This document shows positions 35,705 to 44,144 of a DNA stretch of 64,000 nucleotides, piece after piece (within the stretch, counting starts at the first letter, position 1; every line of letters begins with the position of its first letter). Below the pieces are notes generated by a model. The model was not told where the DNA came from. It ran no database searches and saw nothing but the letters and a program-made list of their open reading frames with translations. The position numbers were made by a program, and so were the translations under genes. The stretch is from Bacillota bacterium (GTDB taxonomy: Bacteria > Bacillota > Clostridia > Oscillospirales > Acutalibacteraceae), in assembly GCA_023390175.1 (NCBI GenBank), contig JAEWDK010000020.1, forward strand, positions 397,033 to 461,032. The letters are read 5' to 3'.

Positions 35705-36280
35705 ATGAAAGTCATCGGAATCAACGGAAGCCCGCGTGCAAACGGCAACACATCCATCATTATCAAAGAGGTTTTTAAAGAACTCGAAAAAAACGGCATT
35801 GAAACAGAATTGGTCCAGCTTGGGGGAAAAGCTATCCGCGGCTGCACAGCGTGCGGAATGTGCTTTCAAAACAAGAATGGGCTCTGTGCCATGCAGGGTG
35901 ACGGAATCAATGAAATCCTGCAAAAGGCGGCGCAGGCGGACGGCATTATTCTTGGGTCACCGGTTTATTTTGCGGATGTAACGCCGGAAATGAAAGCTTT
36001 TATTGAACGGGCGGGTACGGTGGCCGACGCAAACGGCAATTTGCTCAAACATAAGCCCGGTGCATCCGTCATGGCTGTACGCAGGGGCGGCGCCATGCAG
36101 GCGTTCGACACAATGAATCACTTTTTGCATTGTACGCAAATGTATCTTGTTGGCGGCAGCTACTGGAACATGGTATATGGCAAGGAAATCGGAGAAGTTG
36201 AAAAAGACGAAGAAGGTATGGAGAACATGCGGGTTATCGGCGAAAACATGGCATGGCTGCTGAAAAAAATCAACGTCTGA
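35705..36280 (+). CDS. Flavodoxin-family / iron-sulfur flavoprotein NADPH-dependent reductase
   Basis: A protein of 191 residues from ATG 35705 (AAGGGG nine bases upstream; the in-frame start at 35660 lacks a site). The FMN-binding loop GINGSPRANGNTS is at 5-17 and a cysteine cluster CTACGMCFQNKNGLC at about 48-62, typical of flavoproteins that may carry a 4Fe-4S cluster. GSPVYFADVTPEMKAF follows. Predicted cytoplasmic reductase of quinones or other small acceptors. Probable operon with the nitroreductase. Confidence 0.85.
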   Translation: MKVIGINGSPRANGNTSIIIKEVFKELEKNGIETELVQLGGKAIRGCTACGMCFQNKNGLCAMQGDGINEILQKAAQADGIILGSPVYFADVTPEMKAFIERAGTVADANGNLLKHKPGASVMAVRRGGAMQAFDTMNHFLHCTQMYLVGGSYWNMVYGKEIGEVEKDEEGMENMRVIGENMAWLLKKINV

Positions 36281-36412
36281 AAGATCGACTTCATCAAAGA
36301 CACAAGCGCTGCCGGTCCGTGTTCATTAGGGGGAATGAACTGTATGGACTTCAATAAGCTATTTGGGTATGCTATAATGATGTTACAACCAAAAAGAAAG
36401 GCAGATCTTAAA

Positions 36413-37078
36413 ATGGGCAACAATAGACAAATTATTCTGGACGCGTTCCACTTCCGCCATGCCTGTAAAAATTTCGACGCTTCAAAAACAATTACGGAAG
36501 CAGATTTTTCCGTAATATTGGAGGCGGCACGGCTGTCGCCGAGTTCCTTTGGATTTGAACCGTGGAAATTCCTTGTGGTGCAAAGCGCGGATATCAAAGA
36601 AAAGCTCAGACCGGTAGCCTGGGGAGCGCAAAACAGCTTTAACGGTGCCAGCCGCTTCGTAATTCTGCTGGCACGGAAAAAGATTGATACCGTTTACAGC
36701 TCCGATTATATTGCCCGGATAATGACGGAAGTTCAGCAATTACCGGAAGATGTGGCAGTGCAAAGAAGAGAAAAGTTTGAAAACTTCGAAAAAACCGATT
36801 TCAACCTGCTGGAAAGCGACCGTGCGGTGTTTGACTGGGCATGCAAGCAAACCTATATTGCGCTGGGCAATATGCTGACTGCCGCTGCCTTGCTTCACAT
36901 TGATTCCTGCCCGATTGAGGGCTTTAACCGCGATGGCGTAGAGAAAATTCTAAGGGATGAAGGCATTGTGGACACAGAGCATTTCGGAGTTTCCGTAATG
37001 GCAAGCTTCGGTTACCGTGCGGCAGAGCCCCACCCCAAAACACGGCAGCCGCTGGATTCTGTCGTGGAATGGATTTAA
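36413..37078 (+). CDS. Nitroreductase-family NAD(P)H-dependent oxidoreductase
   Basis: A protein of 221 residues from ATG 36413. The FMN-binding N-terminus with the arginine motif RHACKNFD, then ARLSPSSFGFEPWKFLVV, and the C-terminal FGVSVMASFGYR are nitroreductase signatures. It reduces nitro compounds or similar acceptors using bound FMN. It follows the flavodoxin gene by 132 bp and ends at a strong terminator, forming a small redox unit under the divergent LysR regulator. Confidence 0.87.
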   Translation: MGNNRQIILDAFHFRHACKNFDASKTITEADFSVILEAARLSPSSFGFEPWKFLVVQSADIKEKLRPVAWGAQNSFNGASRFVILLARKKIDTVYSSDYIARIMTEVQQLPEDVAVQRREKFENFEKTDFNLLESDRAVFDWACKQTYIALGNMLTAAALLHIDSCPIEGFNRDGVEKILRDEGIVDTEHFGVSVMASFGYRAAEPHPKTRQPLDSVVEWI

Positions 37079-37092
37079 TCAAACAAAGTGCA

Positions 37093-37140
37093 ATCGGGAT
37101 CAGTACCATTTGTAACATGGCACTGATCCCGATTTTTATT
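37093..37140 (+). terminator. Terminator of the flavodoxin-nitroreductase operon
   Basis: A 17-bp stem with one mismatch (37093-37109/37117-37133) and TTTTTATTT afterwards, 15 bp past the stop. Confidence 0.85.
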
Positions 37141-37172
37141 TACGCCAATACTTAGGGCGAAGACAAATAAAG

Positions 37173-38936
37173 TTAATATTTACTGCTATTTGAATAAACT
37201 TCCCCGGACTCCGCCTGCTGCGGTGCGGGCTGAACCGTTTCGCTTGTACCGGCTTGCTTTTTCAATTTAAATCTGCCGACAAGGCTCTGCATCATCTGTG
37301 CCTGACCGGAGAGCTCTTCGCTTGCCGCGGCGCTTTGCTCGGCAGTAGCGGAGTTTGTCTGTACTACGCTTGAAATCTGATCCACGCCCAATGTGACCTG
37401 AATGATAGAATCGGCCTGCTGCTCCGACGCCTGTGAAATCTTTCCAACCGTATCGGCAACCACCCCGGCGCTCTCCACAACACGGAGAAGGGATTTCGCT
37501 GTTTCGTCGGCAATTTGGGTCCCGTTTTCCACCTGTCTCATGGAATTTTCAATTAGAGTGGTCGTATTTTTTGCCGCTTCCGCACTTTTACTGGCTAAGT
37601 TCCTTACCTCATCCGCTACAACAGCAAACCCTTTCCCCGCAGCGCCTGCTCTTGCCGCTTCAACAGCCGCGTTCAGCGCAAGGATATTTGTTTGGAAGGC
37701 GATGTCCTCAATGGTTTTAATGATCTTGCCAATTTGGCTGGACGAATCGCTGATTTGTGCCATGGCGGAAACCATATCATTCATATGCTGATTGCTTACT
37801 TCTATTTCAGAGCGGACATGATTGACATTTTTGCTTGCAGTGACCGCATGATCGGCGTTTTCCTTAACCTGCGTGGATATTTCTGTAATGGACGCAGAAA
37901 GCTCTTCAATGGAGCTTGCCTGCTCTGTTGCGCCCTGTGCCAATTCCTGTGCACCGTCCGAAACTTGAGATGCGCCGCTTGAGACCTGCTCCGACGCCTG
38001 AGCCATTTGAGTTAATGCATCATTAAAGGAAGTAACGATACCGTCAATGGAATATTTGAGTTCTTCAAAATCTCCTCTGAAATCTTCCTTTGGAGCAACA
38101 TTTAAATCACCGTCAGCCATTTTTGCAAGGGTCATTTTTATGTCGAGTATGTATGCTTTCAATGTTGAAACGGTTTCAGCAAATGCAGTGCTCAACTGTG
38201 CTATTTCGTTTGCAGAGTGATCCTCACTGATTTCTACGCTTAAATCCCCCTTTGCCATTCTTTGAGCGGCCGCGGAGATTTTTTCAACCGGTCTGCTGAT
38301 ACCGCGCGCAATGGTAAGCGCGATAAAGAAGGAAAGCATAAGGGAAACGAGAATAATTGCAGAAACGCTTATTTTTGCAATGTCACCATCCGTGGAGAGG
38401 TCCTTGGACAATTGATTCCCGGTTGCTGTCTTTAGCGTAACCAACGAGTCTACCGCGGCCTTTACTTTATCCGCAATCGGCGTGCCCTCCGATTTTATAA
38501 GTGTAAACGCTTCCGTGTTTTTATTTTGCTTTGCCAGTGCGATCGCTTTGTTTTCAACTTCAATATATTTTGCATACCCGTCTTTTATCGTATTATAGTA
38601 ACCAATTTCTTTTTCATTGACCATGGTCTTTTGCATCACTGCTAAATATTGGTTAATCTTTACATTTGACTTGTCAATGTTGTCAGAGGCGCTTTGGATT
38701 CCTTTGGGGTCGGTATATATGATAAGATCTTTAACGTATGAGCGGCTGCTGGCAAATTCCGCGTTAAACCGGCCCACATCGCCCTGGGAAAATCCATAAT
38801 TGACCAAAGCATTGCTGTAGCTTGCATCCATATCTATTATGCGAACAAGACCGATTACACCCGCAACACTGGAAATCATCGTTACCAAAAGAAAGGTTAG
38901 AATTAATTTTTTGCCAATCTTCATATTTTTTAACAT
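37173..38936 (-). CDS. Methyl-accepting chemotaxis protein
   Basis: A protein of 587 residues from ATG 38936 (AAGGAG eight bases upstream). An N-terminal helix (about 10-32), a periplasmic-type four-helix-bundle sensor (about 33-190), a second helix (about 192-213), HAMP (about 214-266), and the long signalling hairpin with the invariant tip IEDIAFQTNILALNAAVEAA. Its leader carries a cyclic-di-GMP-I riboswitch and terminator, so chemoreceptor synthesis responds to c-di-GMP. It is a close paralogue of the receptor at 61.4-63.1 kb. Ligand unknown; position beside the amino-sugar locus suggests a cell-wall sugar or peptide. Confidence 0.9.
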   Translation of the reverse strand: MLKNMKIGKKLILTFLLVTMISSVAGVIGLVRIIDMDASYSNALVNYGFSQGDVGRFNAEFASSRSYVKDLIIYTDPKGIQSASDNIDKSNVKINQYLAVMQKTMVNEKEIGYYNTIKDGYAKYIEVENKAIALAKQNKNTEAFTLIKSEGTPIADKVKAAVDSLVTLKTATGNQLSKDLSTDGDIAKISVSAIILVSLMLSFFIALTIARGISRPVEKISAAAQRMAKGDLSVEISEDHSANEIAQLSTAFAETVSTLKAYILDIKMTLAKMADGDLNVAPKEDFRGDFEELKYSIDGIVTSFNDALTQMAQASEQVSSGASQVSDGAQELAQGATEQASSIEELSASITEISTQVKENADHAVTASKNVNHVRSEIEVSNQHMNDMVSAMAQISDSSSQIGKIIKTIEDIAFQTNILALNAAVEAARAGAAGKGFAVVADEVRNLASKSAEAAKNTTTLIENSMRQVENGTQIADETAKSLLRVVESAGVVADTVGKISQASEQQADSIIQVTLGVDQISSVVQTNSATAEQSAAASEELSGQAQMMQSLVGRFKLKKQAGTSETVQPAPQQAESGEVYSNSSKY

Positions 38937-39165
38937 GACAGACACTCCTTTTAAATATACCCTGTAAATTTCAATAACCTGGACTGCGCCGCACGGAATT
39001 ACTGTTAATTGTTTGCCGTATTTCCCTCATTTCATTTGATATTCCTTTTTGATTATTTATAACAAGCGACAAAAGCCACTGACTTCTTCCGTTTTCTTCA
39101 GCTTATGCGGATTGTCCGGTCGATTTTAACACTGCCGGGCGAAAAATCGACCGGCAGAATATGTA

Positions 39166-39200
39166 CAAAAAGGCCGTGGTACAGTATTGTATCACGGCCA
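39166..39200 (-). terminator. Expression-platform terminator of the c-di-GMP riboswitch
   Basis: On the minus strand GGCCGTGATAC pairs with GTACCACGGCC, followed by TTTTTG, directly 3' of the riboswitch aptamer and about 230 bases before the chemoreceptor gene. A weaker 7-bp stem follows at 39132-39157. Confidence 0.8.
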
Positions 39201-39204
39201 AACA

Positions 39205-39282
39205 ACATGGCAACCCGGCTGTCATAGTAACCATTAGACCCGTGGCTTTGCGTCCCCGTCTTTTGGCGGGTTTGCTATTTTC
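39205..39282 (-). ncRNA. Cyclic-di-GMP-I (GEMM) riboswitch
   Basis: On the minus strand the hallmark GGGACGCAAAGCC is preceded by the P1b hairpin (ACCCGCC-AAAAG-ACGGGG) with a GNRA-like loop, and followed by GGTCTAATGGTTACTATGAC and GCCGGGTTGCC. This is the two-stem architecture of the GEMM-I aptamer. A terminator follows immediately and the regulated gene is the chemoreceptor at 37173-38936. Confidence 0.9.
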
Positions 39283-39465
39283 ATAATAATATTAAAATGT
39301 TATAAATCAGCAACCTATATTATTCTTATTACTTAAATCTGACATTTAAATATAGAATAATTACCGATATCTGTAAAATTTATTTGTTAATTATATCTTA
39401 TCATTCGGCAAATTTAGTGCTCAAATATATATTTATGTATATTTTTTAATAATCTGCCAAAATAG

Positions 39466-39513
39466 AAAAAACTCCCGCAGCAGTGCGCTGTTGCCGGCAG
39501 CCTGCTGCGGGTT
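39466..39513 (-). terminator. Terminator of the amino-sugar operon
   Basis: A 10-bp stem CCCGCAGCAG/CTGCTGCGGG with an 18-base loop, followed on the minus strand by AGTTTTTTC, 73 bp past the nanE stop. The stretch 39283-39465 is AT-rich and presumably holds the promoter of the riboswitch-chemoreceptor transcript; no gene seen. Confidence 0.75.
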
Positions 39514-39585
39514 TCATAACATTTCATCTGTTTACTCCGGCGGGTTTTCTGTTTTCAGAAACGCTCTGAACGGAGAGCAGAAAAT

Positions 39586-40269
39586 TTATAAAACAGCTGT
39601 AAACCGTTTTGTGATTTCCTGTGGCCGCGTGATAGCACCCCCGATTACCGCGCACCATGCACCGGAATCTATCGCCTTACGCAGCTGGGCGGGGGCGTGA
39701 ATTCCGCCCTCCGCAATCACCGGAACGCCCAGTTCCCGGGAAAGCGTGCGGATCATTTCAAAATCGGGGATGGTTTTGCCTCTGGTGTAGGGAGTATATC
39801 CCGCCATCGTAGTCCCAACACAGCCAAATCCCAATTTTTCGGCTTCCATTCCCTCTTCAACAGTCGAACAGTCCGCCATAAACACGGCATTCGGATACTT
39901 TTGGCGCGCCTGCCGGAAAACCTCCGCCAGGCTTTTGTTCCCGGTACGCATGCGCGCGGTTGCATCCATTGCAATGATATCGGGGGCAACCTCCATCAGC
40001 TTGTCGACCTCCGCCATCGTTGGCGTAATATATACATCGCTGTCACTGTAAACCTGCTTAATGATGCCAATTACGGGAAGGCTCACCGTCTTTTTAATTT
40101 CCGCAATATCCGTAACAGTATTTGCGCGGATTCCGACTGCCCCGCCGTCAAGGGCAGCCAAAGCCATGCGTGACATAATATAGGAGCTGTGCAAGGGCTC
40201 GTCTTCAAGCGCCTGGCAGGAAACGATCAGCCCTCCTTTCATTTTTTGAAATAGCTCTTCCTTTTTCAT
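39586..40269 (-). CDS. nanE: N-acetylmannosamine-6-phosphate 2-epimerase
   Basis: A protein of 227 residues of the NanE TIM-barrel family: GGLIVSCQALEDEPLHSS at the N-terminus, GIIKQVYSDSDVYITPT, the DATARMR segment and VIAEGGIHAPAQ near the phosphate-binding C-terminus. It converts ManNAc-6-P to GlcNAc-6-P in the cytoplasm. Last gene of the long salvage operon. No sialic-acid lyase or ManNAc kinase is recognised nearby, so the source of ManNAc-6-P is either one of the BadF kinases here or elsewhere. Confidence 0.9.
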   Translation of the reverse strand: MKKEELFQKMKGGLIVSCQALEDEPLHSSYIMSRMALAALDGGAVGIRANTVTDIAEIKKTVSLPVIGIIKQVYSDSDVYITPTMAEVDKLMEVAPDIIAMDATARMRTGNKSLAEVFRQARQKYPNAVFMADCSTVEEGMEAEKLGFGCVGTTMAGYTPYTRGKTIPDFEMIRTLSRELGVPVIAEGGIHAPAQLRKAIDSGAWCAVIGGAITRPQEITKRFTAVL

Positions 40270-40358
40270 CTTTCATATCCTCACAAAAATTATTTTCCTT
40301 CAGGTAAATAATTAAAATCGAAAACCGTTATGAATGCGGAGGCAATAAAAAGTCCCGC

Positions 40359-41513
40359 CTAATCATAAATTTTATATTTCGCCCAAACCGGCAAAAACTT
40401 TTCCTTTGCCAAATCCATTTCGGCTAAAACATCCTCAACACGTGTTCCTTCGCGGCGCATAATATCACTGCCCATTAAAAGGTCAATCGTATAGTCCCCT
40501 ATTTCATGGCGGGGCGGAACAAATTCAAAATGCGCTTCGCTTAGCTCCCTGGCTTTTAAGACCATATTTACTCCAAGCTCCAGCGGCTTTACTTTCCGGC
40601 GGTCAAGCACATGCACCTGTACCCCGGCGCACAAGGAATCCTTGTGCTTGTGAAAAATCGGCGTAAAGTAAGCCGGGCGGAAAAGGACCCCCGGCAATTC
40701 CAGCGCGTTCAGTTCATCCGCAAACCGATAAGCGTCCATCCAGGGCGCGCCGATATACTCAAACGGGCGGGTGGTTCCCCTGCCCTCCGAAAGATTGGTG
40801 CCTTCGAACAGACCGGTGCCGTTATACAAAATCATCGCGTCCATGGAGGCGATATTGGGGCTCGGATTAATCATCTGCAAATCAGTATCGCTCAGCAGCT
40901 GGTTCCGCTTCCAACCCTGTACCGGCACCACAGTTAATTTTGCACCGAGTCCGTACTCATGGTTGAATAACCGGGCCAGCTCGCCGCATGTCAAAGCATA
41001 CCGCTGTAAAATAGGATACTGGCCGATAAAAGAGCGGCAGCCGTCTTCCATTCCGGTGCCTTCGGGGGAATCCGCTCCGATTGGGTTCGGCCTGTCGAGC
41101 ACAACAAACTCAATTCCAAGCTTGGCGCAAGCCTCCATACAGTTTGCCATGGAATAAATGTAAGTATAATAACGCGAACCGATATCCTGTATGTCATATA
41201 CCATCACGTCGATTCCACGCAGGATTTCAGGGCTGGGGAACCGGTGCTCGCCATAAATGCTGTACACCGTAATACCCGTCTGCGCGTCAATGTAAGATTC
41301 CACCTTATCCCCGGCCTGCGCGTCACCGCGAACCCCATGCTCCGGTGAATACATGGCTGCCAAATCAAAGTTCCGATACATAAAGTCGGCTGTCGCGGTC
41401 AAATTGCGCAGCACACCGGTCGGGTTGGTAATCAGACCGATCTTTTTCCCTTCAAAAAGGCCGGCGTATTCCAACACGCGGTCCGCACCGCAGAATACTT
41501 TTGAAACACTCAT
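40359..41513 (-). CDS. namZ: NamZ-type exo-beta-N-acetylmuramidase (DUF1343, GH171) without signal peptide
   Basis: A protein of 384 residues spanning the whole DUF1343 family. The conserved MYSPEHGVRGDAQAG (about 54-68), DIQDIGSRYYTYIYSM and NPSPNIASMDAMILYNG-type segments are present. NamZ of Bacillus subtilis removes terminal MurNAc from peptidoglycan fragments and is secreted. This protein begins directly with MSVSKVFCGADRVL and shows no signal peptide, so it should act in the cytoplasm on imported MurNAc-GlcNAc fragments. MurQ, kinases and an ABC importer in the same operon support this. Confidence 0.85.
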   Translation of the reverse strand: MSVSKVFCGADRVLEYAGLFEGKKIGLITNPTGVLRNLTATADFMYRNFDLAAMYSPEHGVRGDAQAGDKVESYIDAQTGITVYSIYGEHRFPSPEILRGIDVMVYDIQDIGSRYYTYIYSMANCMEACAKLGIEFVVLDRPNPIGADSPEGTGMEDGCRSFIGQYPILQRYALTCGELARLFNHEYGLGAKLTVVPVQGWKRNQLLSDTDLQMINPSPNIASMDAMILYNGTGLFEGTNLSEGRGTTRPFEYIGAPWMDAYRFADELNALELPGVLFRPAYFTPIFHKHKDSLCAGVQVHVLDRRKVKPLELGVNMVLKARELSEAHFEFVPPRHEIGDYTIDLLMGSDIMRREGTRVEDVLAEMDLAKEKFLPVWAKYKIYD

Positions 41514-41524
41514 TTCTTTTCCCT

Positions 41525-42232
41525 TTAATCCGTAATAAAGTTTTGTATTTTTCTGTCTTTAAACTCACGCATCATAAACGCTTCGGCACGGCGGCTGCCT
41601 GATTCACAGCCCCGGCAAATACTCAGCGCGTCATAATACTCCAAATAGCGGTAATCCGTACTGTGCGTGACAAACCAAAATTTTTCAACTTCCCTGTGCC
41701 ACAGTTCATACCCTGCTGAAATATCAACATACAGGTACGGCTTAAAATCACGGCTGTCTTCCCAGTTTTCCGCAAAATACACCTTCGGGCAGGGATAGGC
41801 AGGCAAATCCCTTTCAAATCCTGCATTGGCCGCATAATAACGTGCGTCCGATACAATTTTGTGCGTGTTAAAATGGTCCTTATGTACGCTCTCTTTCCAA
41901 TGGGTAACAATCACGTCCGGCCTGTATTTTCGAATCAGGTCACAAACTTCCCATACAGGTTCGTCGTCGTGTTTCAGCAAACCGTCCGCATAGTCCAGCA
42001 CAACGGACTCGCCGCCCAGTGCCGAAGCAAAGCCGGCCGCTTCCGCAACCTTCTGCCTGCGGTATTCCTGTACACTTTGATTTGCGGGATTTCCCTTTTC
42101 CCCGGCTGTAAGTGCGAGCGTGACAATGCGGTTGCCGCGCAGCGCCTCGCTGGCCAAAACGCCGCCGCAAGTCAGCTCCATATCGCCGATATGCGCACCG
42201 ATTGCCAAAATAGTTTGATTGCTGCCTGTCAT
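41525..42232 (-). CDS. PIG-L/LmbE family deacetylase homologue with altered active-site motif
   Basis: A protein of 235 residues. The family motif AHPDDE is here AHIGDME: zinc ligands H14 and D17 are kept, but the preceding Asp that serves as general base is Gly16. A later THWKESVHKDHFNTH provides the third metal histidine. Family members remove N-acetyl groups from GlcNAc-type sugars. With no nagA in the window it could be an alternative deacetylase or have changed function. Its start overlaps the GNAT gene end by four bases. Confidence 0.8.
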   Translation of the reverse strand: MTGSNQTILAIGAHIGDMELTCGGVLASEALRGNRIVTLALTAGEKGNPANQSVQEYRRQKVAEAAGFASALGGESVVLDYADGLLKHDDEPVWEVCDLIRKYRPDVIVTHWKESVHKDHFNTHKIVSDARYYAANAGFERDLPAYPCPKVYFAENWEDSRDFKPYLYVDISAGYELWHREVEKFWFVTHSTDYRYLEYYDALSICRGCESGSRRAEAFMMREFKDRKIQNFITD

Positions 42233-43233
42233 TTTTTATTCAGCTCCTTATTCATAACCGCCCATTTTTTGACCGTTTCGAACCCTGTGCTTTTATAAAG
42301 GGCACAGGCAGGGTTCCCCTCGTCTGTAAACAGCGTGCTGAATTCAGCACCGATATTCTGAAATTCCTTCATCAACCGGCAGAACATTACAAACGCAATG
42401 CCTCTGCGCCCGTATTCGGAATGAACGGCAATGCCGTTGAACCACCCGCGCCCGCTTTGCTGCTTGGTTATCGGCCCTGCGAACCCCACGATTCTTCCTT
42501 GATCCGACGCAACAATGATTGGAAGCGGATTGGTGAGCGCCAAATTGTCCGCAATGCTTTTTCGCCACACCTCGCCTTTCAAATTATCAAAAAGCTCATC
42601 AAAACCATGATGTTTTTCCGGGTGATAAAGCTCCACCCGGATACCGGAAGCAGCTAAATCCCCTATTTTTTTATCATATCTTTCATTATAAGAGAAATTC
42701 TCCAAATTGCGGTACATTCCACATTCAACCGTCTGTATCTGATAGCCAAGCTTTTGAAACATCCGGTAAGCAATTCCGTCCATGTCCACACCGGGGGCGT
42801 TATTATGGTCGTGCTTGGAAGATCCCGGTACAATCCATGTGAGCATAACCGGGTTGCGGTAGGTAATACGGATATCCCGTTTGCCGATGGCCGCAAATCT
42901 TGCTTCCAGTTCACGGACAAGCAAGGTGCCAACGCCCTGCCCGCGATACTCCGGCCGGGTAATTACCATTGTAATATAGCCGGGGGTATTGTAAAAATCC
43001 TCTTCCCGCAGATATGCCCGTTTGATGACGCCGCTGATAAAGCCCGCCATCCGGTTCTGCTCATCCACAGCCACAAGCATATATTCTTCGGAATAATGCG
43101 AATTTTTCATGAAAACAGCTTCGAATTCTTGCTCCGTCAGCGGCTTGTAACAAAAATCGCCGCCGGTATAACAGTCTGCCCACAGCTTTACGGCAGCAGG
43201 AATATCACTGTTCAAAAATATCCTGATTTTCAT
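42229..43233 (-). CDS. Tandem GNAT-family acetyltransferase
   Basis: A protein of 334 residues with two GNAT domains. The first (about 1-165) has the acetyl-CoA loop MVITRPEYRGQGVGTLL; the second (about 190-330) has GIAVHSEYGRRGIAFVM and a C-terminal ACALYKSTGFETVKKW. Tandem GNATs acetylate amines of sugars, peptides or antibiotics. Overlap with the PIG-L gene suggests an acetylation/deacetylation pair acting on amino sugars or peptide stems, which is inference. Confidence 0.82.
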   Translation of the reverse strand: MKIRIFLNSDIPAAVKLWADCYTGGDFCYKPLTEQEFEAVFMKNSHYSEEYMLVAVDEQNRMAGFISGVIKRAYLREEDFYNTPGYITMVITRPEYRGQGVGTLLVRELEARFAAIGKRDIRITYRNPVMLTWIVPGSSKHDHNNAPGVDMDGIAYRMFQKLGYQIQTVECGMYRNLENFSYNERYDKKIGDLAASGIRVELYHPEKHHGFDELFDNLKGEVWRKSIADNLALTNPLPIIVASDQGRIVGFAGPITKQQSGRGWFNGIAVHSEYGRRGIAFVMFCRLMKEFQNIGAEFSTLFTDEGNPACALYKSTGFETVKKWAVMNKELNKK

Positions 43234-43255
43234 CTTTATTCCCCCTTTTTTATTT

Positions 43256-44143
43256 TTAAAGTGTTTTATAAAGATAGTAACCGCCCAAGGTGGGTTCGCT
43301 TGAGGAGACGATAAATTGAGCGCCGGGAAACTGCTTTTTTACGGAATCAAAAAAAGTGCGGAGTACCGGCTTGCAATGCAGCAGGACGCCGCCCATGGGC
43401 GCGACCCGAATGGTGTAAAGAGAAATCTTATTTGTAAGCGCAACCGCCAGACCGGCCAGTTCCTCACCCGCATGGGTCAGCAGTTCCATCGCCTGCGGGT
43501 CGCCTTCCTCGGCAAGCTTTTCCACCACCGGAACAATGGAGGCGATTTCTCCCTTTTGAACGCGGTAAAGAAACGCAATGACCTGCTGCACCGTATCCAG
43601 CTTTAAAAAGTGCAGGATTGCCGCCGAAAGCGCAGACGTCTGTCTTCCATCGTCATAGTCCTGAACCATCCGGCGAAATGCGTGAATCGCGATGTCGTAT
43701 CCGCTTCCACGGTCATCCAGGAGGTGCCCCCAGCCGCCATGGCGGCAAACCAGACCTCCCTTTTTCGCGTAAGCAATGGAGCCGGTTCCACTGATAACCA
43801 GCAGCCCGTCTTCCCCCTTCAGCGCTGCATAAAGCGCAAGCTCCCCGTCGTCTATAATTCTTACCTGACATTCATAGCGTTTTGCAAGCTGATCGGCCAG
43901 CCGCTGTTTTTGAGCGCTTTCCCTTAGCCCGGCGGCGCCCACACAAAGAAATTTGCAGGGTTTTCCGCATTTTTCGATGCACTCATCCACCGCCGCCGTG
44001 AGATTTTGAAGTGCAAAGTCGCTGTTCACACTGAAATTCCCCGGCCCGCCGCTTGCACCTGCCAGGCATTTTCCGGAGTCACAGTCATATGCGGCCGCGG
44101 CAGTTTTTGTTCCGCCCGCGTCCACACCGATCAAATACCCCAT
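43256..44143 (-). CDS. BadF/NagK-type sugar kinase, candidate GlcNAc/MurNAc kinase
   Basis: A protein of 295 residues of the BadF/BadG ATPase family with the ASKHA phosphate loop GVDAGGTKTAA at 6-16, a second ATP motif VISGTGSIAYA and GGWGHLLDDRGSGYDI as in N-acetylglucosamine kinases. Directly next to murQ (one base between stop and start), the arrangement of MurK in Clostridium, which phosphorylates MurNAc and GlcNAc at O-6. Substrate inferred. Confidence 0.83.
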   Translation of the reverse strand: MGYLIGVDAGGTKTAAAAYDCDSGKCLAGASGGPGNFSVNSDFALQNLTAAVDECIEKCGKPCKFLCVGAAGLRESAQKQRLADQLAKRYECQVRIIDDGELALYAALKGEDGLLVISGTGSIAYAKKGGLVCRHGGWGHLLDDRGSGYDIAIHAFRRMVQDYDDGRQTSALSAAILHFLKLDTVQQVIAFLYRVQKGEIASIVPVVEKLAEEGDPQAMELLTHAGEELAGLAVALTNKISLYTIRVAPMGGVLLHCKPVLRTFFDSVKKQFPGAQFIVSSSEPTLGGYYLYKTL

Positions 44144-44144
44144 G

